64,000 nucleotides of DNA, from NCBI GenBank assembly GCA_007844125.1, contig CM017562.1, forward strand, positions 63,484,138 through 63,548,137, given 5' to 3'. Shown in pieces: positions 61,853 to 64,000 of this stretch (positions within the stretch are counted from its first letter, which is position 1; every line of letters begins with the position of its first letter). The position numbers were made by a program, and so were the translations under genes. Origin of the DNA: Sinonovacula constricta (taxonomy: Eukaryota > Mollusca > Bivalvia > Cardiida > Solecurtidae). The notes under the pieces are model-generated. The model searched no databases and was not told where the DNA came from. It saw only the letters and a list, made by a program, of their open reading frames with translations.

Positions 61853-64000
61853 CTGTAACACACATTCAGAGTTCCCGCACGCCTGTATTAATTACAAGCA
61901 AATGACAAATTCCCAAGACAAACTAATCGTCATCAAAATATGCTATGGTCATAATATTTATTTATCTAATTACATATTTTAATTTAACCTGAGTATACCC
62001 TATTTAAGTTAAACGTCAATGTATTCGGTGTCGTATGACCTATCAAGTGTTGGTGTGCCGTAAAACCCCAAATACGGAATTTACGGATGTATATTTTAAT
62101 AATGTAAAATACGGTTCAAACTGAAATTCAACCGGCTTTAATACGTTAAAGGGGTTCGCTACGTAGTTCTATCTATGACCAATGCAATACTGGTTGAGCG
62201 TAGTAGTAACTGTTCTATGTACATGTACATTTATTTCGTCCATGCAGTCAAACGGAAATCAATATTTAATGTCAACCGTGGAATATTAAAATGATTGCTA
62301 CGAGGTTCTAGTTCAATTTATAAGTTTGTTTGTTAATTTGATTAGAGAAAACAAATGTTAAGATGGACCTACTTGACATAATTATTTGAAAGATATCCTA
62401 GAAAGGTATCTTTTAAAGAAACATTGTACCTGCCATGGTGTTTAGTTTGCAATGGAAGCCAAACAGTATAAGAAGTAGTTCATATAGTTCCAGCACTAGA
62501 CTTATAATATTTGTAACCTAAGGATAAATACACAACATGAAATAATAAATACCAACAAGTGCGGTCGTTAAAAATAATTATAATCGTTAGTATCATAGTC
62601 CTTTCTAAATGAACGAAGAACAGTGTGAAACAGGTACGGAGCTCTTTGGCATCTTTTGGCAAGCATCTGTATGTCGAATAAAAACAACACAAATCTGTTG
62701 ATAGAGAACACATCAAACATGATGTCTTGCTTTTTAAGCTAAAATATTTTCTATTATACCAAAATACCCCGTTTCATAAAAAACCATTTTGAGCACGATT
62801 GATAGGCTGAAAAAAGAAACACGTATGTCAAATAACTTTCGGAGGTAATGACAGCTGAACTAGATTGGGCTTGAGTTGAACTACGTGTATATCCTGAACT
62901 AAAGGAGGCTAAGAAGCTCACATCTGTCCTTATTAAATTTTGAAATCAAACGGAAATACTCACTCAGATCTTAGCTTATACAAAAATAAAATTGATAGTG
63001 TTCACTGATAGGCCCGTGTCGTACCTGTCTTTATGTAAAGGTTTGCCCCATGACTGACAAACTGACGCCAACGCCAAACTTGCAGATATTATAAGTAAAC
63101 TAATGAGAAATTAACGAAGATTTATAAATACCTTGTATATTTTTGTAGTTTTGCTTGTGTTTCGACATACAGCTATGTTTGGGTTTTATGATGAATTTGC
63201 GCTAAAATGATGAAAGATCTGGGCATTGGACAAAACGCGGAAAAATGTCATTTTCCGAAGAGCTCCATGGTTTTTTTTTAAACAGGTGAATTTTATCTTT
63301 CAGCTACAGTTTGTGCAAGAGCATCTGGTGACTTAATGAACCTACTGTACTAAACTTTGCATACTTGTAGAAAGAAAGACTTTCGTACATTAAAAATTTG
63401 GAGCATTTGACTAGCACTGGAACTTCGAATAATCGAATAATGCGAAAACAAAGGTATTGTTTACTCTATGGAGACCATTTTGTATTAACTTTGCAACTCA
63501 CACGAAAAATATCAGCAAGAAATTCAAATAAAGCGAAACTCCTTTTTCTTGATTTTTTTTCTATCACAAAGTTTCGGTTACGAACTTTAAAAAAAGCTCG
63601 GGTTTTGTTGCTTTCGTTTGGGTCAGAAGGTCTTACTGCGCTTTCCTTTTCTTTTGCTTGAATAAAAACATGTTGATGGTTGCTCTGAAGTGCCAGACGT
63701 ACTCACCCGGTACTAACATCCGTGAATGTGTCACCATAGCAGCATATATAATTTGTTGTAGATGAATCGGTTGTCACGTTCGTTCTTGCAGGGAATATAA
63801 TATAAACTGGACTTGCAATTTGATGATTAAGTTCTGTTTTGTTTATTAAATGTTACGTGTAAAATACGGATAATCCGTAAAGCCCATATAAAATAACTCA
63901 AAGAAAGCTTAATTTCACGAATATCAAAACAAATAAATTATTGTTGTATACATAAAACAAGAGCTGGCTATCTAGATCTACACAATTTGCTCCTGACCGA
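61853..64000 (-). other. Intron E5/E4 of protease unit 3, running off the window
   Basis: No coding content. 62140-62945 matches unit 2; 63590-64000 matches unit 1 bases 1-100, 375-500 and 2335-2505, with an uninterrupted junction at ~63835 where unit 1 carries a Penelope-like element. Exon E4 is predicted ~70 bp past the right edge. Confidence 0.7.

Overview
This is animal (eukaryotic) nuclear DNA: AT-rich, with GT-AG introns, many non-LTR and tyrosine-recombinase retroelements, tRNA-derived SINEs and large minisatellites. The repertoire (a CR1-like LINE with a PHD finger, LINEs of the 'craniofacial development protein 2' type, DIRS-like elements, mollusc-type SINEs) suggests a lophotrochozoan, most likely a bivalve mollusc. 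That is inference from element types; no species marker was found.

The only recognisable host genes are three tandem, same-strand (minus) copies of one secreted S1-family serine protease gene. I reconstructed seven coding exons with mutually consistent splice phases. E1 is a signal peptide. E2 is a six-cysteine clip/beta-defensin-like module, then a Thr/Ser-rich linker and an R|IVGG activation site. E3 carries the catalytic His, E4 the catalytic Asp, E5 the CLP...TGWG segment, E6 the Cys168/Cys182 region and S1-pocket wall, and E7 the catalytic Ser (GDSGGP) and C-terminus. Unit 1 contributes E1-E4 (2575-5681; the rest lies off the left edge). Unit 2 is complete (33747-39732) but carries three separate 1-nt lesions. 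Unit 3 contributes E7-E5 (56923-61852; the rest lies off the right edge).

Layout: 1-8.1 kb is unit 1, interrupted by two copies of a Penelope-like retroelement in opposite orientations. 9.2-17 kb is a decayed DIRS-like element (gag with zinc knuckle, RT, RNase H, tyrosine recombinase) carrying a SINE with a 14-bp target duplication and a CR1-like LINE with a 2A-like motif. 17.8-18.3 kb is a G-rich minisatellite. About 19-41.4 kb is the unit-2 repeat block: a 5-kb 28/29-bp minisatellite with higher-order structure, a 27-bp minisatellite, a LINE, a 38-bp minisatellite, then the protease exons. 41.4-44.3 kb holds a Penelope-like fragment and a LINE at the junction. 44.3-64 kb is the unit-3 block, colinear with unit 2 at an offset of about 23.2 kb but with different minisatellite lengths, a LINE insertion in intron E6/E5 and an extra tRNA-Ser-like SINE.

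The window thus records repeated segmental duplication of one protease locus with everything around it. Aligned units show filled and empty sites for at least five insertions, and the tandem arrays at matched positions have expanded or diverged independently. The most interesting host biology is the protease: a six-cysteine defensin/clip-like head, a mucin-like linker, and a chymotrypsin-fold domain whose position 189 is Ala or Thr rather than the Asp of trypsin.
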